Source: Cherax quadricarinatus
Taxonomy: Eukaryota; Arthropoda; Malacostraca; Decapoda; Parastacidae
Length of the DNA stretch: 64,000 bases
Reading direction: 5' to 3'
NCBI RefSeq assembly: GCF_038502225.1
Contig: NW_027195404.1
Span: 62,001-126,000 of the forward strand
The position numbers and the translations under genes are program-made. This document shows, piece after piece, positions 41,237 through 50,613 of this stretch. Positions within the stretch are counted from its first letter, which is position 1. Each line of letters begins with the position of its first letter. The notes below the pieces were generated by a model that was not told the origin of the DNA, did no database searches, and was given only the letters and a program-made list of their open reading frames with translations.

Positions 41237-42312
41237 CCTTTCAGGGTCTGTCCCGTAGATCTACGGCTTTACGTTCAGTGTCCAAACCGTAGATCTACGT
41301 CATGAGCTCAGCTCACTCTGATAAACTGTGAGTGGTAAATTTGGGCCTAGATATGAGAGAATACATCTATGTGGTATGTGTGCACCACATAAAACAAATC
41401 CTGCAGCACACTGTGTATAATGAGAGGAAAAAAACTGAGACCGTGATTTTCGATTAAAACAGCGACTTTGCAGTGTTTTTTCGTATGTTTTTTATAGTTG
41501 TATTTGTGATTTCTTGGTCTCATTTGATAGAATGGAAGACATATTACAGAAATAGAGATAATTTTGATTGGTTTTAGCACTGGAAATGGCTTGAAACTGA
41601 GCTCAAAGTGGCGGAAATGTTAAATTTTTGCCGATGTTCAAGAGTAAACAAACGACCTCACACATGTAATACACGCCAGCTGGTGGGTCTAATATACATT
41701 CATAAATGTGGTGATGATATTTATACAATTATTACAATATTGCATAACAGTAAATCTTCTATTTTTTGGTGTGAATAAAAATTCATTATGTGAATAAAAA
41801 ATCAAAATGGAATTTATTTGTAAAGCCTCAAAACGTAACTAATGAACAGAGGAAATGTTAGTTTAGTTCCAGGAATACCTACATTGTTTATTCTGGATCT
41901 TATTTTGAAATTGGAATATTTTGAACTTTGTGTTAAATTGGCCAAATTACCAATTTCCGGTCACTTTATTTTGTAGTTGAAACAGTTGACTTGGCGATTT
42001 CTTGTGCTCAATCGATAGAATAGAAGTAATCCTAGTGAAATAGCTAAGAATTTGGTCGACTGGAATAATGTAATTGGCCTAAAATGGGAGTCAAAGTCGG
42101 CAAAATCGCCGATTCGTAAATATCGCTGACACATCAAAATTCACGAGAGCATAATTTCGTCAATTTCCCATCAAATTTCGTACTTTTTGTTTTATTACAT
42201 TCACAAAAAGATTCTCTACCATTTCATAAGAAAAAAATAAAAAAATTTTTTTTTTGAAAATTCTTGGACACTGGGGCACCACTTCAGATTTTGGCCTTGG
42301 ACCCTGAAAGGG
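41237..42312 (+). mobile_element. piggyBac-type MITE, GATC-palindrome subfamily
   Basis: 1076 bp with TTAA at 41233-41236 and 42313-42316, ends CCCTTTCAGGGTC and GACCCTGAAAGGG. Two perfect palindromes CGTAGATCTACG at 41255-41266 and 41289-41300. Internally homologous to the copies at 15041 and 16448. Its insertion point in the RTE 3' UTR is exact, as the LINE sequence resumes right after the second TTAA. Confidence 0.9.
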
Positions 42313-42448
42313 TTAATGTTAGTTTAAAAACTGTAGTGTAAAGCACCCTTCTGGCAAGACAATGATGGAGTGAACGATGGTGAAAGTTTTTCTTTTTCGG
42401 GCCACCCTGTCTTGGTGGGAATCGGCCAGTGTGCTAATAAAAATAAAA

Positions 42449-42848
42449 AATACACCTGGAAAATCCTAGAGGGACTAGTACCGAACTTGCACACGAAAAT
42501 CACTCACAACAAAAGCAAAAGACTCTGCAGACGATGTAACATCCCCCCAATGAAAAGCAGGGATGTCACTAGCACGTTAAGAGACAATACAATAAGTGTC
42601 AAGGGCCCGAGACTGTTCAACTGCCTCCCAGCATACATAAGGGGGATTACCAATAGACCCCTGGCTGTTTTCAAGCAGGCACTGGACAAGCACCTAAAGT
42701 CAGTATCAGACCAGCCGGGCTGTGGCTCGTACGTTGGATTGTGTGCATCCAGCAGTAACAGTCTGGTCTATCAGGCTCTGATCCACCATGAGGCCTGGTG
42801 GCCGCAGGGGCATTAACCCCCGGAACTCTCTCCAGGTAAACTCCAGGC
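42449..42848 (+). mobile_element. CR1-like LINE tail (family of 61482-64000)
   Basis: Last ~105 codons of a LINE ORF2 (YTWKILEGLVPNLHTKITH, CNIPPMKSRDVTSTLRDNT, RLFNCLPAYIRGITNRPLAV, KHLKSVSDQPGCGS) followed by the family's 3' UTR (CGTACGTTGGATTGTG.., CTGATCCACCATGAGGCCTGG, CTCTCCAGGTAAACTCCAGG). Colinear with 61482-61890 on the opposite strand. Confidence 0.85.
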
Positions 42849-42940
42849 AAGAGGAATCTCTGTAGTTTTGTTTCCAAACTGAATGAAGTAGGTTTTGTCA
42901 ATATTGAGAGTAAGTATGTTAATCACCATCCAGGTAGATA

Positions 42941-44226
42941 CAGTGGACCCTCGACCAACGATATTAATCCGTTCCTGAGAGCTCATCGTTAATTGAAATT
43001 ATCGTTAGTCAAGTTAATTTTCCCCATAAGAAATAATGGAAATCAAATTAATCCGTGCAAGACACCCAAAAGTATTGAAAAAAAAACAATTTTACCACAT
43101 GAAATATTAATTTTAATACACACAAACTGAAGAAGACATGTACAATTACATGACACTTACCTTTATTGAAGATCTGGTGGTGATTGATGGGATGGGAGGA
43201 GGGGAGACTGTGGATGGTGTTAGTGTTTAGAAGGGGACTCCCCTTCCATTAGGACTTGAGGTGTCAAGTCCTTTTCCGGGGTTACTTCCCTTCTTCTTTT
43301 AATGCCACTAGGACCAGCTTGAGAGTCACTGGACCTCTGTCGCACAACATATCTGTCCATAGAGGCCTGTACCTCCCGTTTCTTTATGACTTTCCTAAAG
43401 TGTTTCACAACATTGTCAGTGTCACAATTAAACACTTGTTCAGGTTTCAATTATTCAGTGTCTATGTACTCCTTGAATTCCTGCACATATTTTTCAGCTG
43501 CTTTTTTGGTTCAAACTGGCAGCCTCACCATGCCTTATCACACTATGTATGACACTACGATTCTTAAATCTCTCAAACCAACCTTTGCTGGCCTTAAATT
43601 CACTCACATCACCACTAGTTGCTGGCATTTTTCTAATTAAATCCTCATGCAACTTCCTAGCCTTTTCACATATGATCGCTTGAGAGATGCTATCTCCTGC
43701 TATCTGTTTTTCATTTATCCACACCAATAACAGTCTCTCAACATCTTCTATCACTTGTGATCTCAGTTTTGAAAACATAGTTGCACCTTTGGCAAGAACA
43801 GCTTCCTTGATTGCAGTTTTCTTGGCTACAATAGTAGCGATGGTTGATTGGGGTTTTGTGTACAACCTGGCCAGCTCGGAGACACGCACTCCACTTTCAT
43901 ATCAGCAATGATCCCTTTCTTCATATCCATAGTAATTCTCACCCTTTTTGCTGTAGGGTTGGCACTAGAAGCTTTCTTGGGGCTCATGATGACTTATTTT
44001 GCAGATGCAATCACTAAAAACGCTGTGATAATATGAAATGTTCTGATTGTATGTTTGGATGGGACCGCAGTGGCTGGCTGACTTGTAAACACTGGCCACA
44101 AGTAGACGCGTCTCAGCGGAATGAACCGTGTTGGTCGAGTTTTTTAGCGCTAGTCGAGGCAAAATTTTTGCGTTAAAATGTATCACTAGTTGGATTTAGC
44201 GTTAGACGTTGGTCGAGGGTCCACTG
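42941..44226 (-). mobile_element. Tigger element, internally deleted
   Basis: 1286 bp, CAGTGGACCCTCGACCAACG at the left and its inverse ..GTTGGTCGAGGGTCCACTG at the right, TA flanks. It keeps the N-terminal third and the C-terminus of the transposase on the minus strand; the catalytic centre is deleted. Confidence 0.9.
43220..43990 (-). pseudogene. Tigger transposase with catalytic core deleted
   Basis: From 43990: MSPKKASSANPTAKRVRITMD, then a frame break near 43890, then VSELARLYTKPQSTIATIVA, FSKLRSQVIEDVERLLLVWI, the tandem HTH/CENP-B-type DNA-binding region (ICEKARKLHEDLI, SKGWFERFKNRS) to ~43494. After a stop the frame at 43450-43220 reads EQVFNCD joined straight to TDNVVKHFRKVIKKRE and the C-terminus. 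The junction removes everything from just after the first catalytic Asp to the C-terminal region. Confidence 0.8.
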
Positions 44227-44228
44227 TA

Positions 44229-44900
44229 TTTTCTGTAATTCGGTATTTACAGTATTGGCTAGCATGACTGGGCTGGGTGAGAGAAGGCATATGTAGTGTC
44301 ATCTGCAAATAGTGTGGGTTTGAGTAGTTGTGATGCATTTGGTAGGTCATTTATGTAAATGAGAAAGAGAAGAGGGCCAAGGACACTTCCCTGTGGGACA
44401 CCAACTGTAATTGGCTGTGTGGAAGAGTTTGCTCCATTTGTGTACACATATTGGCTTCTGTTGCTGAGGTATGACTTTAGGTAGTTGAGGGAGTGCCCTC
44501 TTATACCATAGTATGATAATTTTATGTGCAGCAAATCATGGTCAACTGTATCAAAAGCTTTACATAAATCAATGACGATCCCAATGGGACTTCTTTTTTC
44601 TCGAGTGCAGTGTATATTTGTTCTAGCATGTGTATAATAGCTTCATTCCTATTTTTATTAGGCCTGAACGCAAACTGACAGGGGGTTGAGTATGTTGTGG
44701 GAGATGAGGTAGGAATAGATTTGCCGATGAATTAATTTTTCGAAGATTTTAGAGAGAGGGTGTAGTTGGATATTGGCCTATAGTTATTCAAGTCTGTTTG
44801 ATCTACTTCTTTATGTATCGGGGTGACCCTCGCTATTTTGAGAACTGTAGGGAAGGTAGAGGATTCGATGGATTTGTTAAAGTGTTGCAATGATTGGCAA
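44229..44900 (-). pseudogene. CR1/L2-group LINE RT fragment
   Basis: Minus-strand RT piece: KAFDTVDHDLLHIKLSYYG, GHSLNYLKSYLSNRSQYV, motif B ITVGVPQGSVLGPLLFLIYI, motif C LFADDTTY (44259-44534 open), with motif A and upstream sequence in other frames up to ~44900. No ends are preserved. Different in sequence from the other LINEs of the window. Confidence 0.75.
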
Positions 44901-44919
44901 TGATTGGTTGCAATGATTG

Positions 44920-45032
44920 TAGGCCTACCAGCTTTCTTCCACCAGATTTGAAGGTGCTAGAATTTTGGCGTATAAATACGGGACCATCACTGGCTCTCAA
45001 GCTGTACATATATGGGACGAACCCTGAAAGGG
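44920..45032 (-). mobile_element. piggyBac-type element, solitary right end
   Basis: ..GTAGGCCTACCAGCTTTCTTCC.., GAACCCTGAAAGGG then TTAA (45033-45036). It matches the palindrome-bearing end of the MITEs in inverse. At the two palindrome positions it has CGTATAAATACG (44969-44980) and TGTACATATATG (45003-45014), i.e. a third, TATA-centred version. No partner end found. Confidence 0.6.
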
Positions 45033-45184
45033 TTAATTAAACTGAAGTGAGCTACAGTACAGTACAGTACAATACATATATGTAGGGGTGGTAAGTAGGG
45101 TGTAGGAAAGGGTGAGTATGTAGTGTAGTGGTGAGTGTATGAGGGAATGTGTTGGTTGAGGTCCCACACAGATTCCTCAAAATA

Positions 45185-45335
45185 GTTCCTGATCAACTGG
45201 GTTGTGGTGCATGCATTGGACCGTGGGTGGCTGGCACCAACAGCTTGATCAGTCAGGCCAGCAACCAGGAGGTCTGGTCTGGGACCAGACTGAAGTGGCA
45301 GTGACCCCTGGAAGCAGCTACAGGTAACCTCCACG
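45185..45335 (+). repeat. CR1-like LINE 3' tail, decayed
   Basis: CTGATCAACTGGGTTGTGGTGCATGC.., GACCAGGAGGTCTGGTCTGGG.., CTGGAAGCAGCTACAGGTAACCTCCACG resembles the 3' UTR at 42690-42848 and (inverted) 61482-61640. Confidence 0.6.
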
Positions 45336-45899
45336 TATGCATGAGCAGCTAGGTGCCTTCCTCACCCCAACCAATCTCTACCAAAGAAATGTCAGGGGAA
45401 GGGGGGGTTAGTTTATACATGCATAAAGTGAACATGTACACCCAACTATTATATTCCAAGTGCCATGTGAAGAATGGAACCCAGAATGTTGTTGATATAT
45501 GAGTTCCCTGCTTTATGAAAAAATCTAGAAAAATATGTAAATACAGTTAATAATCAGAAAAGGATATACGTGACAAAAAGGTAAGTTTATTTAAATAAAT
45601 AGGAAAGTATGAAGTTTAGTTAAGCTAACTGAATCAAAATTGAAAAAGAAAAAGAAATTATAGTGACTAAAGCAAACAGTGAATGACTTGGTGGTATCTT
45701 GCAAGATCCTTCAATGAGTTGTAGAAAGTGGATAAAGTCTTTGATGTTCTGGACAGTTTTCCTTGTAATCCTAGGTGATGAGGATATTAGAGCTGACCAG
45801 GATAATCGTATTGTAAGTATTATACAATTGGGAAAGAGCCCTGGTCAGTACGGATACCTGGAGTTTACCCATACCGTTGACAATACTTCAGTTATTCCA
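45336..45899. other. Unassigned intronic sequence
   Basis: No coding potential that I can support and no repeat recognised. Last TE-free stretch before the tail and SINE that precede the terminal exon. Confidence 0.4.
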
Positions 45900-45924
45900 T
45901 GTTTGTAAACATTACACCGACACC

Positions 45925-45990
45925 TCAGCGCTGTATGACCCTTGTGGGTTTAGCACTTATTTTTTGTTATAATCTTCCTACACCAGCTGC
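45925..45990 (+). repeat. I-type LINE 3' tail
   Basis: CAGCGCTGTATGACCCTTGTGGGTTTAGCACTTATTTTTTGTTATAAT matches the 3' end of the complete I-type LINE (56445-56495). It is a heavily 5'-truncated copy. Confidence 0.7.
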
Positions 45991-45997
45991 CTCATTA

Positions 45998-46262
45998 AAA
46001 ATAATAATAATAATCTTTGTTTCTACAAGTACATGATACAACTCTACAGTCCTAGCTGACATTAGTGGCATACTATATAGAAAGCCCCTGGTTATGCAGA
46101 GCATTTCGGGCAGTTTAGGTTAATTTTGTGCCTAGGATGTGACCCACACCAGTCAACTAACACCCAGGTAGATACTGCTAGGTGAACAGGGACAGCAGGT
46201 GTCTTACAGAAACATGCCTCCAGTGTTTCCACCCATACTGGAGACTGAACTATGGACACTCA
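45998..46262 (-). mobile_element. SINE-like element, copy 2
   Basis: Same family as 27738-28011: AATAATAATAAT tail on +, CTACAAGTACATGATAC.., GACCCACACCAGTCAACTAACACCCAGGTAG, and a head near 46262 (minus strand: CACAGTGAGTGTCCATAGTTCAGTCTCC), where a degraded B-box-like GTTCAGTCTCC is visible. It lies ~70 bp upstream of the terminal exon of the host gene. Confidence 0.55.
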
Positions 46263-46331
46263 CTGTGTAAGCTGAATATGGTACCAATTATCATTTTTTA
46301 ACTGACACATGAACATCATTTATCTTTTCAG

Positions 46332-46437
46332 AATGAAAAAAATTGGCCGACAAGATCTGGTAGAGAATCATCAATTTTTTATGAAGCTGAAAGCCTCTGC
46401 TTTTCAAAATATCTCCCCAGAGGAAGAAAAAAAATAA
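46332..46437 (+). CDS. TFAM: Host gene terminal exon, TFAM-like C-terminus
   Basis: Acceptor TTTATCTTTTCAG (46319-46331), then 106 nt to TAA at 46435-46437. Joined to exon 19901-20025, which leaves two bases (phase 2), the first base completes a Lys codon and the frame reads MKKIGRQDLVENHQFFMK then LKASAFQNISPEEEKK. After the HMG box TFAM proteins have W-E-x-x-M-x-x-V/I-G-R-x-D-L; the two exons together give exactly this pattern. It ends with acidic/basic residues. The phase match and the family motif spanning the splice site are independent supports. It needs an RNA read across the 26.3 kb intron. Confidence 0.72.
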
Positions 46438-46488
46438 ATAGCAACACAAATTAAAGATGAAGACCCAGTTTCAATATCCAGTTGAACA

Positions 46489-46494
46489 AATAAA
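46489..46494 (+). terminator. Poly(A) signal of the TFAM-like gene
   Basis: AATAAA 52 nt after the stop codon, followed by AATAC; a plausible 3' end signal for the host transcript. Confidence 0.45.
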
Positions 46495-46532
46495 TAATAC
46501 GGGAATCAGACTCTAAACATTGTATATACAGC

Positions 46533-46950
46533 ATCTCCTCACTTAGCGACATACTCGTTTACCAACGACCTGGACATATGACGGGCTCTCTGACCAGTAC
46601 AGTGGACCACCAGATTTTGTAGTCATCGGATTTCGTAACATTCAGAAATTGTAACTTTTTTCATCAAAATATTAGCTCAGTGATCGCCATTTAGCACGGT
46701 AATAGTCATTCGTCCCGAACGCGTCTGAGCGGCCCAACACACCATTTACAGTCAGTGTGCCATTGTTATCAAACTGAACATATATCACTCTGTTTAATTT
46801 TATTCCAGTAATCCTTTTCACGAGCTAGTCAAATATCACCCAGTGAGCCTAATCCGAATCTGCCCGGATTCATCCAACGACCGGATTCAAACAGATTCGT
46901 TGATACCAATGTATCCTCTGACTGGTTTCACTAACTGACGGGGCTCTACG
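46533..46950 (+). mobile_element. Tigger-related termini and 5' remnant
   Basis: 46533-46595 (CTCCTCACTTAGCGACATACTCG..) resembles the ends of the second Tigger-like family (14520, 16280). At 46599 a CAGTGGACCACCAGATTTTG terminus starts sequence that loosely matches the 5' UTR of the coding Tigger (AGTGTGCCATTGTTATCAAAC like 32806-32825). No transposase; right ends not found. Confidence 0.4.
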
Positions 46951-46975
46951 CACCCTATCAAACACTCAAACACAA

Positions 46976-47320
46976 ACTGCAACAAATAGTTACAATACAT
47001 ATAGACAGGTCTACTGTTAAGATGCTTATTAGGAAAAAGATATACAGTGATCCACTAGCCAGATTCTTCCGGATTCGCTGGATTCAGGCGGATTAAAACG
47101 GTTCTGTTGGAAATAAAGCCAAACTGGAAGAACTGTACAAAAATTTAAATACAACAAATAGTTACAATACAGATAGACAGATCTACTGTTAAGGTAATTA
47201 TTAGAAAAAAAGATATACAGTGACTGGATTCTTCCAGTTCGTGGATTCAGGAGAATTCAAACGCTTTTTGTAGAAATAAAACCGGATTTGGGTGGACTTA
47301 GACGGTTTCATTGGAATTAA
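46976..47320 (+). repeat. Two ~171-bp tandem units upstream of a LINE ORF1
   Basis: AACAAATAGTTACAATACATATAGACAG.. at ~46980 recurs at ~47152 (..ACAGATAGACAGATCTACTGTTAAGG), each followed by GATATACAGTGA and GATTCTTCC..TTC..GGATTCAGG. The second unit has small deletions. They lead into the PHD-ORF1 LINE and may be its promoter monomers (inference). Confidence 0.65.
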
Positions 47321-47421
47321 AGCCAAATCAGAAGAAATGTTAAAAAAAATTAAAGGGGCATTGGGGAATTATATACTATCTAGCTAAGAGAGTTGTCCAG
47401 TATTGTAAGAGGACCACTACC

Positions 47422-49321
47422 ATGAAGATCTGTGTAGTCTGCAGAAAGGGCAAAGGATGACGACAGGCCTGGATTGCTTGCCATCTGTGTGGTCAGTGGT
47501 CCCACAGTATATGCAGGGATTTTAAACTAGTGACCACACTTGACATAAACTCACAGAGATGTTTTTGGGTTTGCCCAAACGAGATACACCTGTATGAGGA
47601 AATGACATCTATATTAAAAGACAAGAACACCAATAAAACGTCCTTCTTGAAAGACATGTCAGCATGGTATGACAGCTGGGTAAAAAAGATGGATGGTGGG
47701 GACAGGGCTGTCTTGGAGAGTGCTCCTGAGGAGGCTAGTGCTGTCCTGGAGGACAGTGCTGAGGGTGCTAGTGTTGTCCTGGAGGAAAGTGCTCCTGAGC
47801 AGGGCCGGATTACCGCATAGGCAAACTAGGCATTTGCCTAGGGCCCCGCGCATTTGGGGGCCCCGCGGTCCAAGGGGTTCAGGGGCTCATCCAAGACTGC
47901 GCACATGGTGCAAGTGCAAAGGTGTCCCTACCTAAAAAGTTCAAGTGTTTGGAGAGTAAAATTGATTTTTAAAAATTAATCAAAACAAAAATAAATAATG
48001 AAATAAAATAAAATAAAAATAAATAAACCTAACCATAGATGGCAACACTCAACACGCCTTTGTTTACATCAGAACAGCTGTGTTTTCCCGCTAATGGGTG
48101 AGTATGGGAGAATCCTCTCCAATTTTCTGTAGTTTATATGATTTGATAGTCTTATGCATGATGCAATGATAACAATAATGGTCAGTGATTTATAAAGGGA
48201 ATAATAGTGCTGTAGTGGTTATGCTGAATATAATAGGTACATGATGTCACTACTTTAATAGCCTAATCTAGTAATACTATGCTGTCTTGAGTTTATTCTC
48301 TTTAAAATGCATGATTTAACAAGATAGTTATAATGGCTGTTGGTAAATGGTTTTGGTTGTCTTGATGTACTTTCCCTATTAAATTTAATCTAAATAGCCA
48401 GAATGTATTTAATTAGACCTTCAACAGGCTCACACCGACCCCCCCCCCCCAAGCTGGAAGGGGTCGCTTCGCTTACCCGTAACTCAAAGGGGCCCCGCCA
48501 ATCTGAGTATCCTAGCCTAGGGCCCGGAGACTTCTTAATCCGGCCCTGCTCCTGAGGGTGCTAGTGCTGTCCTGGAAGACAGTGCTGAGGGTGCTAGTGT
48601 TGTCCTGGAGGAAAGTGCTCCAGAGGGTCCTAGTGAAGTATTAGAAGATAGAGCTCGTGAGAGTACTAGTGGTGTCCTGGAGGACACTGAAGACAACCTT
48701 ATTCAGTCCACAGAGGTTCAAAATAGAGATACTTCTGGAGATGGATCAAAATGGGATGAGGCCTCAGGTAATAGTGTCGACACACTACCAGCAAAACCTG
48801 GTGGAAGCACTGATGTCCATACAGGGGTAAAAGATATTGAGGAAACAGGAAAAGTAAATGCTCCAGCAGTGAATGCAGCTACAATAAATCCTAGCAAACA
48901 GAAGTACAATCTATGTAAATACTATGCCTTGGGTATCTGCACGCACGGTATATCTGGTAAAACAGGTGGGACATGCACCTTTGACCATCCCAAAAAATGC
49001 TGCACCCACATGACAACAAGAGAGTGCAACTTCCTTTCTTGCAACTTATTTCACCCAGAAATGTGTCACTCATCAATCCATGAAAGAAAATGCTACAATG
49101 CACACTGCCAGGCATATCATCTCAAGGGGACTAGAAGACACAGACCAGCCAAACTATGGGAAACAAAAGAGAGGAACCTCAACCTCTCCAGGGACAGAGG
49201 TTTTTTAGGGCTAGAAAGGAAAAAAGACTGGCAAGAAATGACAATAGTCCTACACCACCTGAAAATACTTCTGGAGCAGAGGCACGGACATTGGCCTCTA
49301 CCCCAGAACAACAGATATTAG
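47422..49321 (+). pseudogene. LINE ORF1 with PHD-like and CCCH zinc fingers
   Basis: N-terminal PHD-like finger CVVC...CHLCGQWSHSIC...CFWVCP; a TGA at 47458-47460 (codon 13) interrupts it. A repeated acidic linker follows (SAVLEDSAEGAS, VVLEESAPEGAS and variants), then Cys/His-rich sequence from ~48905 (CKYYALGICTHG, CTFDHPKKCCTHM, CNFLSCNLFHPEMCHSS, CYNAHCQAYH), i.e. CCCH-like fingers for RNA binding. The hAT MITE at 47800-48548 adds 757 bp including the duplication and shifts the frame; removing it restores one continuous frame to the stop at 49321. Confidence 0.7.
47800..48548. mobile_element. hAT-type MITE with 8-bp target duplication
   Basis: 749 bp, left end CAGGGCCGGATTACCG, right end ..CTTAATCCGGCCCTG (13-bp perfect inverted repeat CAGGGCCGGATTA). 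CTCCTGAG is duplicated exactly at 47792-47799 and 48549-48556. An 8-bp duplication and CAGGG ends are hAT hallmarks. No transposase; contains GC-rich subterminal regions (GGGCCCCGCG.. / ..GGGGCCCCGCC). Confidence 0.92.
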
Positions 49322-49356
49322 AGCCAGTAAATGAAACCCCCCTAAATTCCACCAAT

Positions 49357-49679
49357 ATGACATTTGTCTTTGCAAACATACAGGGTCTAAAGCTGTCAAA
49401 AAACAACAAAATTCCTCACATCAAGGGACTGCTCATGGAGTCATATGCAATGTTTGCAGCATTCACAGAGACCACATAAAGGATCATTATGACAACGAAA
49501 TATGGATCCCAGGTTACAACCTGTTCCGATGCGACAGACTAAACAGGCAACAAGGGGGGGCGGAGGGGTTGGCCTATATGTTAGAGTTGCTCATTTGCAC
49601 AGAACTACTAAACATCTCAAATGATGTAGTTGAAGTTTTGGCAGTAAAGATCGAGAACCTAAACCTTGTCATTGTGGTA
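49357..49679 (+). pseudogene. LINE ORF2, endonuclease N-terminus
   Basis: MTFVFANIQGLKLSKNNKIP then GLLMESYAMFAAFTETT up to a TAA at 49477, where a small deletion shifts the frame; EIWIPGYNLFRCDRLNRQQG continues beyond it. FANIQGL and FTET are the start and first catalytic Glu region of an APE-type endonuclease. Truncated at 49679. Confidence 0.7.
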
Positions 49680-49876
49680 CAGGTGCTCCATCAGAAATTC
49701 GGCATCATTGGGACCTGTAGTGTGCCGGATTACTGAGTTTGCCTAATTACAGAGTGGTTAGGTTAGAATACACTTAATAAAATTAACCAACTTGACTTAC
49801 ACAGTTCATTGAACATCGGCAAAAATCGAACATTTCCGCTACTTTGAGCTCAATTTCAAGGTGCTTTTCGTCATGA
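49680..49876 (-). repeat. Compound repeat unit, copy 3 (left part)
   Basis: Matches 26245-26440 (GGCATCATTGGGACCTGTAGTGTGCCGG.. to ..TTCAAGGTGCTTTTCGTCATGA). Interrupted by the I-type LINE and resumed at 56508. The last 12 bases (49865-49876) are the LINE's target duplication. Confidence 0.8.
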
Positions 49877-50613
49877 CCTCTTCAAGGGGGGCTCCTTGGC
49901 GTGGTGAAGAGGCTCTTGGTCTGAGGAATTAGCCCTGTCGGTCTTCTTCCTCAGACCGAACCTAATTACCCCCCATTCTCCCCTCCCCTATCCCATCCTC
50001 CCCATCCTCCCCTTTTTCCATTCCTCCTCCTCCTCCTCACCCCTCCCTTTTGCCCTTCCTCTTTTTAGCCTTCGTGATTTCTCCCACAGGCGCGCTAGTT
50101 CCTAGGTAGGGGAAAGGACACCGGGGTCCATCCCATTCCGTTGAGGTTTCTTGGCGGTGGCGTAGTTTGCCGTGGAATCTGGATTGCCTAGGGATGTCCC
50201 GATCCCTCTCCGGTATCCCGGAGTGGCTTTGGGTGTCTTTTGGGCGACGGGTGTATCTCTGGAAGCCACCTTTCGGATTCCGGGGGTGGTGGCTGAAGGA
50301 GGTATGCTTTGTGGCGGATATCCGGCCGCCCTCTCTTTTGTCCACCGAGGTAGCTCGGCAGATGTGAGGTTGCTATCCCAGATTGCTGGTTTACTGGCAT
50401 GAAGGGTAGGGTATGGCACGGGTTCCATGCTGCATCTGCGCTACTAGCGGTGTCGAGTCCTCTTGGGCGCGGAGGGGGATTTCCGGCCCTTTCATTCCTC
50501 CTGGGAACTATTCCTCCCCGCTCCCCCCTTTTTTTATTCTTTTTTTTATTTTTATTTTCTTTTCTTCTTTCTTTTTTTTTCTTAAAAACAAAAAGCAAAG
50601 GAGTAACCTAACC
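49877..50613 (+). promoter_or_regulatory. I-type LINE 5' UTR
   Basis: GC-rich ~740 bp leader that begins CCTCTTCAAGGGGGGCTCC and ends in a long T-rich stretch (50528-50580) just before ORF1. An internal promoter is expected for a full-length I-type LINE; no specific element was identified. Confidence 0.4.

Larger units (their letters stand above)
39867..42445 (+). mobile_element. RTE-type LINE, copy G, 5'-truncated, interrupted
   Basis: Begins in the RT (VIIERIKSKTETRIADEQGG), runs to the stop near 41116, and its 3' UTR is split at the TTAA of 41233 by a piggyBac-type MITE, resuming at 42313 with GTTTAAAAACTGTAGTG.. to the conserved GGCCACCCTGTCTTGGTGGG..GTGTGCTAATAAAAATAAAAAA end. The uninterrupted 3' UTR in copies B, C, D, E and F shows the empty site. 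Confidence 0.9.
47375..49679 (+). mobile_element. LINE 5' portion (PHD/CCCH ORF1 and endonuclease start), split by a hAT MITE
   Basis: ORF1 (47422-49321) and the first ~100 codons of ORF2 of a non-LTR element, cut at 49679 where a compound repeat starts. It may be the same family as the 3' parts at 42449 and 61482, which lack their 5' ends here; this pairing is inference. Confidence 0.65.

Noticed and set aside
45699..45908. 69-residue ORF near 45.7 kb as a possible host exon
   Set aside because: No acceptor/donor pair and no family resemblance.
46334..46437. Alternative reading of the terminal exon as N-E-K-N-W-P..
   Set aside because: That frame is also open for a stretch, but the frame fixed by the phase of exon 19901-20025 gives the TFAM-like GRQDL motif and ends at TAA before AATAAA.
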